Of a stretch of DNA of 64,000 nucleotides, positions 1 to 8,588 are shown piece by piece. The DNA comes from Pseudomonas sp. BGI-2. GTDB taxonomy: Bacteria; Pseudomonadota; Gammaproteobacteria; Pseudomonadales; Pseudomonadaceae. The stretch lies in NCBI RefSeq assembly GCF_004310295.1, contig NZ_SISB01000004.1, positions 62,001 to 126,000 of the forward strand. The letters run 5' to 3'. The notes below the pieces were generated by a model. It did not search any database and was not told where the DNA came from. It saw only the letters and a list, made by a program, of their open reading frames with translations. Each line of letters opens with the position of its first letter. Position 1 is the stretch's first letter. The position numbers and the translations under genes are program-made.

Positions 1-1
1 C

Positions 2-205
2 AGCAAAGACCTGACCAGCGCCCGGACCAGCAATCAGCAGAACTCGATGACGGCGAACATCTACATCAATGGCCAGGATCAGGCCAGCGCCACTCAGTTG
101 GCGAACCTGGTGATACAGCAGATTACCGGCCAATTCGGACTTATGACCCTGCCCAACTCACTCGCCATGCGAAGTGACGCGGCCCTGACCGACGGAGGTA
201 CCTGA
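2..205 (+). CDS. Phage tail tape-measure protein, C-terminal end (partial)
   Basis: The open frame enters from the left edge and stops at TGA 203-205. About 67 residues are visible, ending in DAALTDGGT. They carry no diagnostic motif on their own. The call rests on position: in P2-like tails and R-type tailocins the gene before gpU is the tape-measure protein, which sets tube length. The stop overlaps the next ATG by one base (TGATG), so translation is probably coupled. A separate small tail protein is possible. Confidence 0.55.
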   Translation, partial: SKDLTSARTSNQQNSMTANIYINGQDQASATQLANLVIQQITGQFGLMTLPNSLAMRSDAALTDGGT

Positions 206-588
206 TGCGTCAGCAAATGGTGTTGGGCAATTTCATTTTCGGCCTGTCCAGAAACTTCGCTTACAACAGCTTGCTGCGCGGGGCGGATGGAGGTTGGAAG
301 AGCATCGACATTGTCACCGGTAAACCCATATCCAGTCAGACCGGCCAAGGCCTGCAAACGCTGAAAATATCGGGCAAATCGATGTACGCGACGGCGATGG
401 ACCGGCTTGATGAGTTGCGTGCATTGCAGGCGCTGCGCGTCCCTGTGCCGTTGGTTGACGGCATCAGCCGCAATTGGGGCCTATGGCAGATCATCACGGT
501 GTCGGAAACCCAATCGAGCGTGATTGATGACGGCACTGCGATGGTGGTCGAGTGGGCAATCGATTTACTGGAGTTCGCCAATGCGTAG
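205..588 (+). CDS. P2 gpU-like phage tail protein
   Basis: A 127-residue protein of the P2 gpU family, a small protein acting at the end of the contractile tail tube during assembly. The N-terminus (MVLGNFIFGLSRNFAYNSL) and the central W-G-L-W-Q-I segment fit the family, and the length is usual. It starts on the TGATG overlap with the tape-measure frame, and its end overlaps gpX by eight bases. The order U, X, D is the standard P2 tail order. In a Pseudomonas chromosome beside cinA-recA this most likely belongs to an R-type tailocin rather than an intact prophage. Confidence 0.82.
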   Translation: MRQQMVLGNFIFGLSRNFAYNSLLRGADGGWKSIDIVTGKPISSQTGQGLQTLKISGKSMYATAMDRLDELRALQALRVPVPLVDGISRNWGLWQIITVSETQSSVIDDGTAMVVEWAIDLLEFANA

Positions 589-793
589 TGTTCGAAGTAT
601 TGCCGGTGATTCGGTGAATCTGCTGCTGTATCGGGCGCTTGAGCGTTGTGACGATGCCGCCGAGGAGGCGCTTTGGCGTCTCAATCCGGGACTCGCCGAA
701 TTTGCCCCGGTATTGCCGGCGGGTGTGCGGGTGCTGCTGCCTGAACTCGATTCAAAACCGATTGCACCCCAGCCGGCTTCGGCCTGGGATTAA
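581..793 (+). CDS. P2 gpX-like tail protein
   Basis: A 70-residue protein of the gpX family, a small LysM-like tail protein needed for tail assembly. The visible pattern is GDSVNLLLYRALERCDD, then a LNPGL motif, then P-x-G-x-x-V-x-L-P, as in other gpX proteins. The ATG at 581 lies inside the end of gpU; an upstream ATG in the same frame at 524 is rejected because it sits deep inside gpU. A ribosome site (AAGGAGG) follows the stop and serves gpD. Confidence 0.82.
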   Translation: MRSVRSIAGDSVNLLLYRALERCDDAAEEALWRLNPGLAEFAPVLPAGVRVLLPELDSKPIAPQPASAWD

Positions 794-802
794 GGAGGCT
801 AC

Positions 803-1819
803 ATGTCACTTGGTTTTACACCCTCGGTTGAGATTTACGGTGCGAACGCTGCGCTGCTCAACGAGCGCCTGATTTCATGGCAGCACATCGATGCGGCAGG
901 GATAGAGTCCGATCAACTGACGCTTGCAATTAACTTGGAAGGACTCGGAGGACTGCCGAGCCTGGGCGGAAAAATCGGCTTGCGAGTGGGCTATGTGGAG
1001 TCGGGCCTGGTTGATAAGGGTGAATTCGTCGTCACACGGCGCACGCCGACGCTGTTTCCCCTGCGCATGACGCTGGTGGCCACGGCGGCACCGTTCAGTG
1101 CCGCGGATGAGACCGGCTTCAAGCAACGCCGATCAGTCAGTCATGGTCCGACAACCATTGGGACGCTGTTTCGCCAGTTGACGTCCAGGCATGGATTTTC
1201 ACCGCGCGTAGCCCCTGATCTGGCGCAAATCAAGATTGAACATATCGACCAGTCCAACGAGACGGACATGGGTTTTCTGACCCGACTTGCCTGCCTCCAT
1301 GACGGTGTCGCCAAACCGGTCAACGATCTGTATGTGCTGGCGCGACGTGGTCAGGCGAAGTCGCTGTCGGGTAAAGTCATGCCGGACATAAAGCTCTCTG
1401 TGACGACCAACAATCGACCGGGCGATCAGGCTTTTATCGCTGCAACACTCGAAGAAACCGCGCGGGCAAAATACCAGGGCTGCAAGACCAGTTGGTGGGA
1501 TGCAGCGGCTGGTCAAGTGCGTGTCGAGGAAAGCGGCATCGCGCCGTTCAAGACCCTTCGGCAACGCTATCAAAGCGCAGGCGATGCCCGGGCCGCCGGT
1601 GAAGGCGAGGTGCGCCGGATGTTGCGTGAAGCATTGAAGGTGAAGATCGACTGCCCCGGCAATCCGGGATTGGCCGCCGAAGGTCTGGTGCTGCTGGACA
1701 GTACATGGCCCGACTTCATGCGCGGTCGTTGGTCAATCGACAAGGTTACGGCCAGCGGCAGTCGTCAGAACAGCTATCGCTGTTCGATCGAGGCGACCTG
1801 TCTGGATGCCCGGTCCTGA
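803..1819 (+). CDS. P2 gpD-like late control / tail spike-hub protein
   Basis: A 338-residue protein of the phage late control gene D family. It is related to the T4 gp27 and VgrG hub fold and forms the baseplate hub at the tail tip. An AAGGAGG ribosome site lies about six bases before ATG 803. The N-terminal part (SVEIYGANAALLNERLISWQ) and the Q-R-Y-x-S-A-G-D-A-R segment in the C-terminal third are typical, and the length is normal. It completes the U-X-D set and directly precedes the lysis genes. Confidence 0.85.
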   Translation: MSLGFTPSVEIYGANAALLNERLISWQHIDAAGIESDQLTLAINLEGLGGLPSLGGKIGLRVGYVESGLVDKGEFVVTRRTPTLFPLRMTLVATAAPFSAADETGFKQRRSVSHGPTTIGTLFRQLTSRHGFSPRVAPDLAQIKIEHIDQSNETDMGFLTRLACLHDGVAKPVNDLYVLARRGQAKSLSGKVMPDIKLSVTTNNRPGDQAFIAATLEETARAKYQGCKTSWWDAAAGQVRVEESGIAPFKTLRQRYQSAGDARAAGEGEVRRMLREALKVKIDCPGNPGLAAEGLVLLDSTWPDFMRGRWSIDKVTASGSRQNSYRCSIEATCLDARS

Positions 1820-1884
1820 AGACATGAACTGATTTCTACCGGTGACGGCCGAGTGACTTTTCCATCCTGTCTTTGGGTATAACC

Positions 1885-2448
1885 ATGACTCTTACGCAAC
1901 AACTGCTGGAAACCATCATGCCCAACGCCCGCTCCCAAGCGGGCGTTTTCATTTCCGTTCTCAACACCGCCATGGTTCGCTACAGCATCAATACGCCGAA
2001 ACGCATCGCCGCTTTCCTCGCACAAGTCGGCCATGAGTCCGGGCAGCTGCATTATGTGCGTGAACTTGGCAGTGACCAGTATTTGAGCAAGTACGACACC
2101 GGCACGTTGGCCGCCCGTTTGGGTAATACACCCGCGTTAGACGGCGATGGCCAAAAGTATCGTGGCCGAGGCTTGATCCAGATCACCGGTCGCGACAACT
2201 ATCACCAATGCAGCCTCGGTCTGTTCGGCGATGATCGTTTGTTGTTTTTGCCCGAACTGCTGGAAAAGCCTCAATGGGCCGCCGAATCAGCCGCCTGGTT
2301 CTGGCAACAAAACGGCCTTAACGAACTGGCCGACCGCGATCAATTCAACAGCATCACCCGCCGCATTAACGGTGGCCTTAACGGCCTGCAAGATCGTCTG
2401 CAACTCTGGGCGCGGGCGAGGGCGGTGTTATGCCAGTCTTCGGTCTGA
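1885..2448 (+). CDS. Phage/tailocin endolysin (GH19 chitinase-like)
   Basis: A 187-residue lysozyme of the glycoside hydrolase 19 fold, which cleaves peptidoglycan to release phage or tailocin particles. Seen: IAAFLAQVGHESGQL, where the Glu of HES is the expected catalytic acid; the Y-R-G-R-G-L-I-Q-I-T-G motif; and INGGLNG near the end. I chose ATG 1885 rather than TTG 1873 because homologues begin near MTLTQQLL. The 3' end overlaps the spanin gene by 19 bases, which fits a lysis cassette. No holin is visible between gpD and this gene. Confidence 0.88.
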   Translation: MTLTQQLLETIMPNARSQAGVFISVLNTAMVRYSINTPKRIAAFLAQVGHESGQLHYVRELGSDQYLSKYDTGTLAARLGNTPALDGDGQKYRGRGLIQITGRDNYHQCSLGLFGDDRLLFLPELLEKPQWAAESAAWFWQQNGLNELADRDQFNSITRRINGGLNGLQDRLQLWARARAVLCQSSV

Positions 2449-2966
2449 TGCCGTTTTCTTACCGGGCAATCGGCCTTGTTGTGTTACTGGCGGTGTTGGC
2501 GTATGGCTCGGCGGCGCTGGCCTGGCACGTTCAAGATTGGCGGTACGGCCGGCAACTGACGGAACAGGCCAGGCTGCACGCCGAGGCACTGAATCAGCTG
2601 ACGCTGGCCGCCGCAACGCAGCAACAGGCCGAGCAGGACAAGCGTCTGGCGCTGGAGCGGCGTCTTTCGGCCAGCGAACACACCCATTACCGAGCGCTGA
2701 GCGATGCCCAACGTGATCAAGGTCGCTTGCGCGATCGTCTTGCCACTGCTGATCTGCGCCTGTCAGTTCTCCTCGATGCCGGCGACGCTGCCTCAGGCGA
2801 TTCAGTGCCAGCCTCCGCCAGCTCCCGCAGCCTGGATAATGGCGCCCCGCGAGCCCGACTTGACCCGTCGCATGCTCAACGAATTATCGCCATCACCGAC
2901 GCCGGCGATAGCGGACTGATTGCATTGCAGGCCTGTCAGGCCTACGTCAGAGCCGTCGCTCGCTAA
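2430..2966 (+). CDS. Rz-like inner-membrane spanin (i-spanin)
   Basis: A 178-residue protein with one N-terminal membrane segment (about residues 12-32) followed by a long Gln/Ala/Arg-rich helix (LTEQARLHAEALNQLTL and onward), the layout of Rz i-spanins. It would span the periplasm and meet the outer-membrane partner Rz1 to disrupt the outer membrane after the endolysin has acted. It overlaps the endolysin at the 5' end and contains the whole Rz1 gene in another frame. ATG 2430 gives the usual short cytoplasmic tail. Confidence 0.82.
   Translation: MPVFGLMPFSYRAIGLVVLLAVLAYGSAALAWHVQDWRYGRQLTEQARLHAEALNQLTLAAATQQQAEQDKRLALERRLSASEHTHYRALSDAQRDQGRLRDRLATADLRLSVLLDAGDAASGDSVPASASSRSLDNGAPRARLDPSHAQRIIAITDAGDSGLIALQACQAYVRAVAR
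2704..2919 (+). CDS. Rz1-like outer-membrane spanin lipoprotein nested in Rz
   Basis: A 71-residue protein read in the +1 frame relative to Rz and lying wholly inside it. It has a signal peptide (IKVACAIVLPLLICAC) with a lipobox-type Cys. The mature part is short and Pro-rich (QPPPAPAAW), the hallmark of Rz1 o-spanins. It would be lipidated in the outer membrane and bind the C-terminus of Rz. Nested Rz/Rz1 pairs are known from lambda. The Cys pair leaves the exact lipidated residue uncertain; the second Cys fits better. Confidence 0.75.
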   Translation: MPNVIKVACAIVLPLLICACQFSSMPATLPQAIQCQPPPAPAAWIMAPREPDLTRRMLNELSPSPTPAIAD

Positions 2967-3046
2967 CATTTTGATCGATCCTGTGCCTTGCAAGCGCAAT
3001 CTGCTCGTGTACGGTAGTGCTCATTCCGCTCGCTCAGGAGATGACC

Positions 3047-3547
3047 GTGAAAGAAATCACTCAACTGGCCGCTAACCTTGGCAGGCGCTTGCAGGTTCTG
3101 AATGCCCACGTCACCGCTGCCGAGTCCTGTACCGGCGGTGGGATCTCAGAAGCGATCACTCGCATCCCGGGGAGTTCGGCGTGGTTCGAGGCCGGTTATG
3201 TGACGTACTCCAACCGGCAGAAAACCGAGCAACTGAACGTTTCTCCCGAATTGTTCCCTGTGGTGGGCGCGGTCAGTCGTGAAGTGGTCGAGGCGATGGT
3301 CCGCGGCGCGCAGGAAAAAAGCCGGGCGTATTTTGCCGTGGCGGTCAGCGGCGTGGCCGGCCCGGATGGCGGCTCTCCGAACAAACCGGTCGGCACGGTG
3401 TGGCTGGCGTGGGGCGTCGGTGAGCAGGTGTTCAGCGAGGTGCAGCACTTTACCGGTAACCGCGATGAGGTCCGCCGACAAACGGTTAAGGCCGCGCTAG
3501 AGGGGCTGCTGCGTCATGCCGCTGGAGAAATCTCAAATCAGGGGTAG
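3047..3547 (+). CDS. pncC: Nicotinamide-nucleotide amidohydrolase (CinA C-terminal family)
   Basis: A 166-residue single-domain CinA/PncC protein that deamidates NMN to nicotinate mononucleotide in pyridine nucleotide salvage. Seen: [13 protein letters not shown] near residue 30 (family catalytic Ser/Thr region), [15 protein letters not shown], and [21 protein letters not shown]. The start is a choice: ATG 3041 abuts AGGAG (3036-3040) with no spacer, whereas GTG 3047 has a six-base spacer and yields the usual M-K-E-I-T-Q start. GTG is therefore preferred. It lies between the tail/lysis cluster and recA, the known cinA-recA order of Pseudomonas. Confidence 0.9.
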   Translation: MKEITQLAANLGRRLQVLNAHVTAAESCTGGGISEAITRIPGSSAWFEAGYVTYSNRQKTEQLNVSPELFPVVGAVSREVVEAMVRGAQEKSRAYFAVAVSGVAGPDGGSPNKPVGTVWLAWGVGEQVFSEVQHFTGNRDEVRRQTVKAALEGLLRHAAGEISNQG

Positions 3548-3574
3548 GCGATCCTGAAACGCTGTGGAATAATA

Positions 3575-3590
3575 CTGGCTACTTATACAG
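3575..3590. promoter_or_regulatory. LexA (SOS) box of recA
   Basis: CTGGCTACTTATACAG fits the CTG-N10-CAG LexA operator and lies 40 bases before the recA ATG. It predicts LexA repression and induction by DNA damage for recA, probably with recX. Confidence 0.85.
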
Positions 3591-3630
3591 GTGTTGGCCG
3601 TCAGGCCTTATTGATTACGTGAGGACTTTA

Positions 3631-4683
3631 ATGGACGACAACAAGAAGAAAGCCTTGGCTGCGGCCCTGGGTCAGATCGAACGTCAATTCGGCAAGGGTG
3701 CCGTAATGCGTATGGGCGATCAGGACCGTCAGGCGATCCCGGCTATCTCCACTGGCTCTCTGGGTCTGGACATCGCGCTCGGCATTGGCGGTCTGCCAAA
3801 AGGCCGTATCGTTGAAATCTACGGTCCTGAATCCTCCGGTAAAACCACGCTGACGCTGTCGGTGATCGCCCAGGCTCAAAAAGCCGGCGCGACCTGCGCA
3901 TTCGTTGACGCCGAACACGCCCTCGACCCTGAATACGCTGGCAAACTGGGCGTCAACGTCGACGACCTGCTGGTTTCCCAGCCGGACACCGGCGAGCAAG
4001 CCCTGGAAATCACCGACATGCTGGTGCGTTCCAACGCGGTTGACGTGATCATCGTCGACTCCGTGGCTGCCCTGGTTCCGAAGGCTGAAATCGAAGGCGA
4101 GATGGGCGACATGCACGTGGGCCTGCAAGCCCGTCTGATGTCCCAGGCGCTGCGTAAAATCACCGGTAACATCAAGAACGCCAACTGCCTGGTGATCTTC
4201 ATCAACCAGATCCGCATGAAAATCGGCGTGATGTTCGGCAGCCCGGAAACCACCACCGGTGGTAACGCGCTGAAGTTCTACGCTTCGGTTCGTCTGGACA
4301 TCCGTCGTACTGGCGCGGTGAAAGAAGGTGATGAAGTCGTCGGTAGCGAAACCCGCGTCAAAGTCGTGAAGAACAAGGTGGCTTCGCCGTTCCGTCAGGC
4401 TGAGTTCCAGATTCTTTACGGCAAGGGCATCTACCTGAATGGCGAGATGATCGACCTGGGTGTTCTCCACGGTTTTGTTGAGAAGTCCGGCGCCTGGTAT
4501 GCCTATGAAGGCACCAAGATCGGTCAGGGCAAGGCCAACTCGGCCAAGTTCCTGGCAGACAATCCGGAAATCGCCACCAAGCTCGAGAAGCAACTGCGTG
4601 ACAAGTTGCTGACCCCTGCGCCGGACGTCAAAGCATCGCCAGTCAAAGAGACGGCTGCTGACCTGGCAGACGCTGATATCTGA
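3631..4683 (+). CDS. recA: Recombinase RecA
   Basis: A 350-residue RecA that forms ATP-dependent filaments on single-stranded DNA for strand exchange and stimulates LexA self-cleavage. Seen: Walker [10 protein letters not shown], the A-E-H-A-L-D-P segment, [28 protein letters not shown] and [12 protein letters not shown] (loop L2). The C-terminus is acidic. ATG 3631 (MDDNKKKAL) is chosen over GTG 3619 because RecA proteins begin there. A LexA box lies upstream and recX follows after eight bases. RecA here would also trigger induction of the tailocin module just upstream. Confidence 0.99.
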   Translation: MDDNKKKALAAALGQIERQFGKGAVMRMGDQDRQAIPAISTGSLGLDIALGIGGLPKGRIVEIYGPESSGKTTLTLSVIAQAQKAGATCAFVDAEHALDPEYAGKLGVNVDDLLVSQPDTGEQALEITDMLVRSNAVDVIIVDSVAALVPKAEIEGEMGDMHVGLQARLMSQALRKITGNIKNANCLVIFINQIRMKIGVMFGSPETTTGGNALKFYASVRLDIRRTGAVKEGDEVVGSETRVKVVKNKVASPFRQAEFQILYGKGIYLNGEMIDLGVLHGFVEKSGAWYAYEGTKIGQGKANSAKFLADNPEIATKLEKQLRDKLLTPAPDVKASPVKETAADLADADI

Positions 4684-4691
4684 TTGATCCG

Positions 4692-5159
4692 ATGACCGCC
4701 GTACTCGATACACTCGTCGCGGTGCGGCGAACCGCCATGGACCTGCTCGCACGACGCGAGCACGGTCGAGTCGAGCTGACGCGTAAACTGCGTCAGCGCG
4801 GCGCTCTTCCTGAAATGATTGACACAGCACTCGACCGTTTGACGGAAGAGGGTCTGCTGTCCGAATCCCGTTACCTCGAAAGCTTCGTTTCCTACCGTGC
4901 TCGTTCTGGCTACGGCCCTTTGCGTATTCGCGAGGAACTGAGCCAGCGCGGCCTGCAACGTAACGACATCGAACTCGCCTTGCGCGAGAGCGGTTTCAAC
5001 TGGCAGGAGCAACTGGAAGAGACCTGGCGGCGCAAATTTGCCGGGCATCTGCCGATAGACGTCCGGGAACGCGCCAAGCAAGGGCGTTTCCTGAGTTATC
5101 GGGGATACTCCATGGAAATGATCGGCCGCTTGTTCAGCGGTCGGGGAATAGATGATTAA
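4692..5159 (+). CDS. recX: Regulatory protein RecX
   Basis: A 155-residue RecX that binds the RecA filament and limits its activity. It has the family's repeated three-helix units: [19 protein letters not shown], then [19 protein letters not shown], and a final [11 protein letters not shown]. It begins eight bases after recA and shares its transcript. A strong hairpin terminator follows. Confidence 0.96.
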   Translation: MTAVLDTLVAVRRTAMDLLARREHGRVELTRKLRQRGALPEMIDTALDRLTEEGLLSESRYLESFVSYRARSGYGPLRIREELSQRGLQRNDIELALRESGFNWQEQLEETWRRKFAGHLPIDVRERAKQGRFLSYRGYSMEMIGRLFSGRGIDD

Positions 5160-5160
5160 T

Positions 5161-5199
5161 AAAAACGGCCCGCTATTTCGATAGCGGGCCGTTTTTTTT
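5161..5199. terminator. Bidirectional intrinsic terminator (recX / LOG gene)
   Basis: A 13-bp stem (AACGGCCCGCTAT with its complement) around a TTCG loop, with a run of T after it and A before it. It lies between converging genes, so it can end both transcripts. Confidence 0.93.
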
Positions 5200-5213
5200 G
5201 CCTCGATTTTGTC

Positions 5214-6332
5214 TCATGTCACCTTGGACGGCTCTCGCGCACGCTGTTGCGCCTGGGGTTTGGAATGGGCCCAGTTTTCCGGCAGGTTGATGTAGTCCAC
5301 CAGTTCCCGCAGGCGGCCATGGTCCCTGGCGTTGAAGTTGAAGGCCAGTCGCGCCAGATGACTGAACTGCGCTTCATCGTGCTCCTCGCCGTTATAGGCA
5401 TGCTGATGAAAGTGATCGCTCAGGCACAGGTCGGCGAACGCTTCCTGCATGTCTTCGAGCGCCTGGTCGCTGAGCTTGTGGTTCATGCGGATCACGAACT
5501 GATGCTTGAGCCAGCGACTGGAGTGGAAGTTGCCGTAGAACTGGTTGATCTGCTCCACCGCTTCTTCGGCGCTGTAGACCAGGCTCACCAGCTTCATGTC
5601 GGTTGGCAGGATGTAGCGATTTTCCTCCAGTTGATGGTGAATGAAGTCCAGCGCGCCTTGCCAGAACTTGCCACCCGGCGCATCCAGCAACACCACAGGC
5701 ACCAATGGGCTTTTGCCGGTCTGAATCAACGTCAACACTTCGAGCGCTTCATCCAGGGTGCCGAAACCGCCTGGACACAAGACCAGCGCATCGGCTTCTT
5801 TGACGAAGAACAGCTTGCGGGTAAAGAAGAAGTGGAAGGGCAGCAGGTTTGAGGTGCCCTGGACGGTGGGGTTGGCATGCTGCTCGAAGGGCAGGGTGAT
5901 ATTGAACCCCAGACTGTGTTCCAGGCCGGCACCTTCATGGGCCGCCGCCATGATGCCGCCACCGGCACCGGTAATGACCATCAAGTCCGAGCGCGCCAGC
6001 GCAGCGCCGAGTTCCCGGGCCAGGCCATACAGTGGGTGTTCGATCGGTGTGCGCGCCGAGCCAAAAACGGTGACCTTGCGTCGCCCCCTGAACTGTTCGA
6101 GTACGCGGAACGCATGCTCCAGTTCGCGCAGGGCTTGAAGGGTGATCTTGGCATTCCAGCGATTGTGATCTTCCTGGGCCATGCGCAACACGGTCAGGAT
6201 CATGTCGCGGTAAATCGGGATGTTGGGGCTGTTGGGTGAAACCAGGTTGAGTTGCTCTTCGACCTTGCTGATGAGGTCGTGGCCGCTTTCTTCGAAATGA
6301 CGGCTCAGGAGGTCATTCGGTTGGTAAGGCAT
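5214..6332 (-). CDS. LOG-family protein (Rossmann nucleotide-binding)
   Basis: A 372-residue protein of the LOG (lysine decarboxylase-like) family. Members hydrolyse nucleoside 5'-monophosphates, releasing base and ribose 5-phosphate. Seen: KVTVFGSARTP, VITGAGGGIMAAAHEGAG, and the diagnostic CPGGFGTLDEALEVLTLIQ. It is longer than plant LOG proteins (about 200), with extra N- and C-terminal regions. GGAGAA precedes ATG 6332. It converges on recX across a shared terminator. The physiological substrate cannot be told from sequence. Confidence 0.85.
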   Translation of the reverse strand: MPYQPNDLLSRHFEESGHDLISKVEEQLNLVSPNSPNIPIYRDMILTVLRMAQEDHNRWNAKITLQALRELEHAFRVLEQFRGRRKVTVFGSARTPIEHPLYGLARELGAALARSDLMVITGAGGGIMAAAHEGAGLEHSLGFNITLPFEQHANPTVQGTSNLLPFHFFFTRKLFFVKEADALVLCPGGFGTLDEALEVLTLIQTGKSPLVPVVLLDAPGGKFWQGALDFIHHQLEENRYILPTDMKLVSLVYSAEEAVEQINQFYGNFHSSRWLKHQFVIRMNHKLSDQALEDMQEAFADLCLSDHFHQHAYNGEEHDEAQFSHLARLAFNFNARDHGRLRELVDYINLPENWAHSKPQAQQRAREPSKVT

Positions 6333-6810
6333 TCAACTTCTCCTTCTGCACAGAACCCTTGGCACCGACAAAACAGTCGTCAGCGCCGCGACACCTCATG
6401 TGTCGCTGTCTGCCCAAGCCCATGCCTGGGCGCTCCACCCGACTCGGTTCGAGTCGTCCATACAGGCTCTGTTTTTTCCTTGGATGAAAGAAACGTTCGC
6501 ACAACAAGACACGCGACGGGCAGCCCCTTTCCTGCCCTGAAAAAGTGATCGTGAACACTCTAAATCTAGACCCTTGCAGAGATTCTCGCTGACTTGATCA
6601 TTGCGCCGCAAAGTCTTTCCTGGCAACCGCTTATTGACGATTTGCAAGGTGAATTCACCGTTCGTCAGAACGCAAGCCACGGGCTCAACGCTCTGATTTA
6701 CTAAGTTACAGGCGTGACACGACAACTTTGCGTCAAAGGCAGGGCGCACGGTTCAAGCGGTTCAAGGATTTTTCGCCCAAACAGGGCGAGGTGCAGGGAG
6801 GCTGGAAACG
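6333..6810. other. Intergenic region with three consecutive hairpins
   Basis: A 478-base gap without a convincing gene. Three short inverted repeats follow one another: GACAC-N5-GTGTC (about 6389-6403), GCCCA...TGGGC (about 6412-6431), and CGACTC-GGTTC-GAGTCG (about 6439-6456). On the plus strand they precede CTGTTTTTT near 6470. This could be the long leader of the LOG gene (minus) or a small plus-strand RNA; I cannot assign it to a known RNA family. Confidence 0.4.
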
Positions 6811-7005
6811 ATGGCCAGAGTCATTCTGGAAATCGATACGCATCTGTATCGATTACTGAAGTCATCCGCCGAGACTAATCATTTGAGTCTCGAAGAGGAG
6901 TGCTGCCGGCGACTGGGGGGCGGTGAGCGGCGTTCGCGTTATTTGCAGGCGTTGGTGGCAGAACTGCGCGCCGAGGATGAACAGCGGCGCGCCAATTCCC
7001 GATGA
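6811..7005 (+). CDS. Small ribbon-helix-helix-like protein, unknown role
   Basis: A 64-residue protein with AGGGAGG before ATG 6811. The N-terminus (ILEIDTHLYRLLKSSAETN, followed by LSLEEECCRRL) looks like a CopG/Arc-type beta strand and two helices, so a small DNA-binding or antitoxin-like fold is plausible. The C-terminus is charged and Arg-rich. It converges on the next gene with no gap, and no toxin partner is seen beside it. The fold is an inference from pattern only. Confidence 0.6.
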   Translation: MARVILEIDTHLYRLLKSSAETNHLSLEEECCRRLGGGERRSRYLQALVAELRAEDEQRRANSR

Positions 7006-7431
7006 TTACTTCTTCTTGGCCGGAGCCGCTTTCGGGCAATCCGATTCCTGATAGCTGGCGGAACCGACTGAGCGGTTGGTCTTCACCTCAGTGAAGTCGT
7101 AACGCATGACCGCGCCCTTGGCCATCAGTTTGCGGAACGATGGGTTGTTGCATACAGAGGCGCCCAGCTGGAAATACACGGCTTTGGGGTCGGCACGCAT
7201 CTTGTTGGCGTGACTGCTTTGTACGCTCAGATGATTGATCAGCGTATTGCCTTCGGCGGTGTAGCCTTGATCAAGAATGTCTTCGTTGATCGCCCGTGGA
7301 GTGCCAACACTGCTTTGTGCGGCGACGTTTCGCAGTTCTCGGTTGAGATTCTGCTCACTCAAGGACGCAGCCTGAGCGCTGAAAGACGACGCCAGCAAAA
7401 TGGCAGCGGTGGGAACGATAAGGCGCAGCAT
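7006..7431 (-). CDS. PA3611-like quorum-sensing-regulated virulence factor family protein
   Basis: A 141-residue secreted or periplasmic protein with a clear signal peptide (LIVPTAAILLASSFSAQAA). The mature part contains GYTAEGNTLINHLSVQ and two Cys (VCNNPSF and ESDCPKA) that could form a disulfide. It resembles the small P. aeruginosa PA3611 family, whose function is unsettled. GGAGAG lies just before ATG 7431; a much longer open frame upstream overlaps the DTW gene and is not used. The C-terminus ends in AAPAKKK. Confidence 0.75.
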   Translation of the reverse strand: MLRLIVPTAAILLASSFSAQAASLSEQNLNRELRNVAAQSSVGTPRAINEDILDQGYTAEGNTLINHLSVQSSHANKMRADPKAVYFQLGASVCNNPSFRKLMAKGAVMRYDFTEVKTNRSVGSASYQESDCPKAAPAKKK

Positions 7432-7620
7432 GAAACTCTCCTGGTTCAGTGACTGGTGGTTCGACCCGTCACATGACTGTGCGTTCAGTGGCGGCGAATT
7501 ATAGGGGACGAGGCCTGGACGGTACAGGCTTGCGCCGGCTGCTCTGATAAACTGCCGCGTCTTTGTGCCCTGTCGAGTGTTTTTCGTGTCGATTTTCTTT
7601 CCCCTCTGGTGCTGCCTGCG

Positions 7621-8379
7621 ATGAGCCCTGTAACCCCACCCTTTGCGGCAAACGCCGTCGCCCGCTTGCGCGACGAGCGAGAGGAGGAGGGCATCAAGCC
7701 GATTCAGGCCCGTGGCTGGAGGGCGCCGCGTTGCCGAGCCTGCCGCGTGATCGAGAGTCACTGCCTGTGCGCCTGGCGCCCGCAGGTCGAGGCCCGCTCC
7801 GGCGTGTGCCTGATCATGACCAACAAGGAAGTGTTCAAACCGAGCAACACCGGTTGGTTGATTGCTGATGTGGTGCGCGACAACCATGCCTTTATCTGGT
7901 CCCGCACGGAAACTGATCCGCAGCTGCTGGCGTTGCTGGCCGACCCGCAATGGCAACCGTATCTGGTCTTTCCGGGTGAATACGTCGAGCCTGAGCGAGT
8001 GACGAACACCGTCGAGGCCGATAGCACCAAGCGGCCATTGTTCATTCTGCTCGACGCGACCTGGACCGAAGCCCGGAAGATTTTCCGCAAGAGCCCGTAT
8101 TTTGATCGGCTGCCGATCCTGAGCCTGTTGCCCGAAAAGCTGTCGCGCTACCGGTTGCGCAGGTCGACCCGCAGTGAGCATTTGTGCACTGCCGAAGTGG
8201 CGGCACTGTGTCTGGATCTTGCGGGCGATACCGAGGCGGCATCGGCGCTGGACGCTTATTTCGATGTGTTCAGCCAGCATTACCTGGACGCGAAACACCA
8301 GCTGGACATGAACGTTGCAACGCCAGCCCACACCGAGCTGATGCCTTTCGTGCAGAACACGGCTCCGGTCATCTGCTGA
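7621..8379 (+). CDS. DTW-domain tRNA-uridine aminocarboxypropyltransferase (TapT-like)
   Basis: A 252-residue DTW-domain protein. The family (TapT/YfiP) transfers the 3-amino-3-carboxypropyl group of SAM to uridine 47 of tRNA. Seen: a Cys cluster near residue 40 (C-x2-C-x6-C-x-C) that likely binds zinc, IMTNKEVFKPSNTGWLIAD, and the name-giving LDATWTEARKIFRKSP. A second typical block is RLRRSTRSEHLCTAEV. ATG 7621 is used; GTG 7609 would add four residues. Substrate by homology only. Confidence 0.85.
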   Translation: MSPVTPPFAANAVARLRDEREEEGIKPIQARGWRAPRCRACRVIESHCLCAWRPQVEARSGVCLIMTNKEVFKPSNTGWLIADVVRDNHAFIWSRTETDPQLLALLADPQWQPYLVFPGEYVEPERVTNTVEADSTKRPLFILLDATWTEARKIFRKSPYFDRLPILSLLPEKLSRYRLRRSTRSEHLCTAEVAALCLDLAGDTEAASALDAYFDVFSQHYLDAKHQLDMNVATPAHTELMPFVQNTAPVIC

Positions 8380-8588
8380 TTGTCGCCCATACTGCAAAGA
8401 ACTGTACCGGCCAGGCACCTTGACCACCCCGGTTTCGCTGGGCATGCTTGGCGCCGATTGGGGCGCGGCCAAAGTTTGATACGCCGTATTCTTTACGTGA
8501 TAGCCACGTGATTGGCGTTGAACGTGCCCTGTTGGTGCAGCTCCGTGGCTGTGCCTTGAGTTGTTAGAAAAACAGGATCATTAGAAAA

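Noticed and set aside
3628..4830. 400-codon minus-strand frame over recA
   Set aside because: Antisense of recA, no start signals or homologous motifs.
6439..6460. GGTTCGAGTC resembling a tRNA T arm
   Set aside because: The rest of a tRNA cannot be folded around it; the dyad explains the sequence.
7432..8472. Long upstream extension of the PA3611-like frame
   Set aside because: The signal peptide and GGAG before ATG 7431 fix the start; the extension runs opposite the DTW gene.
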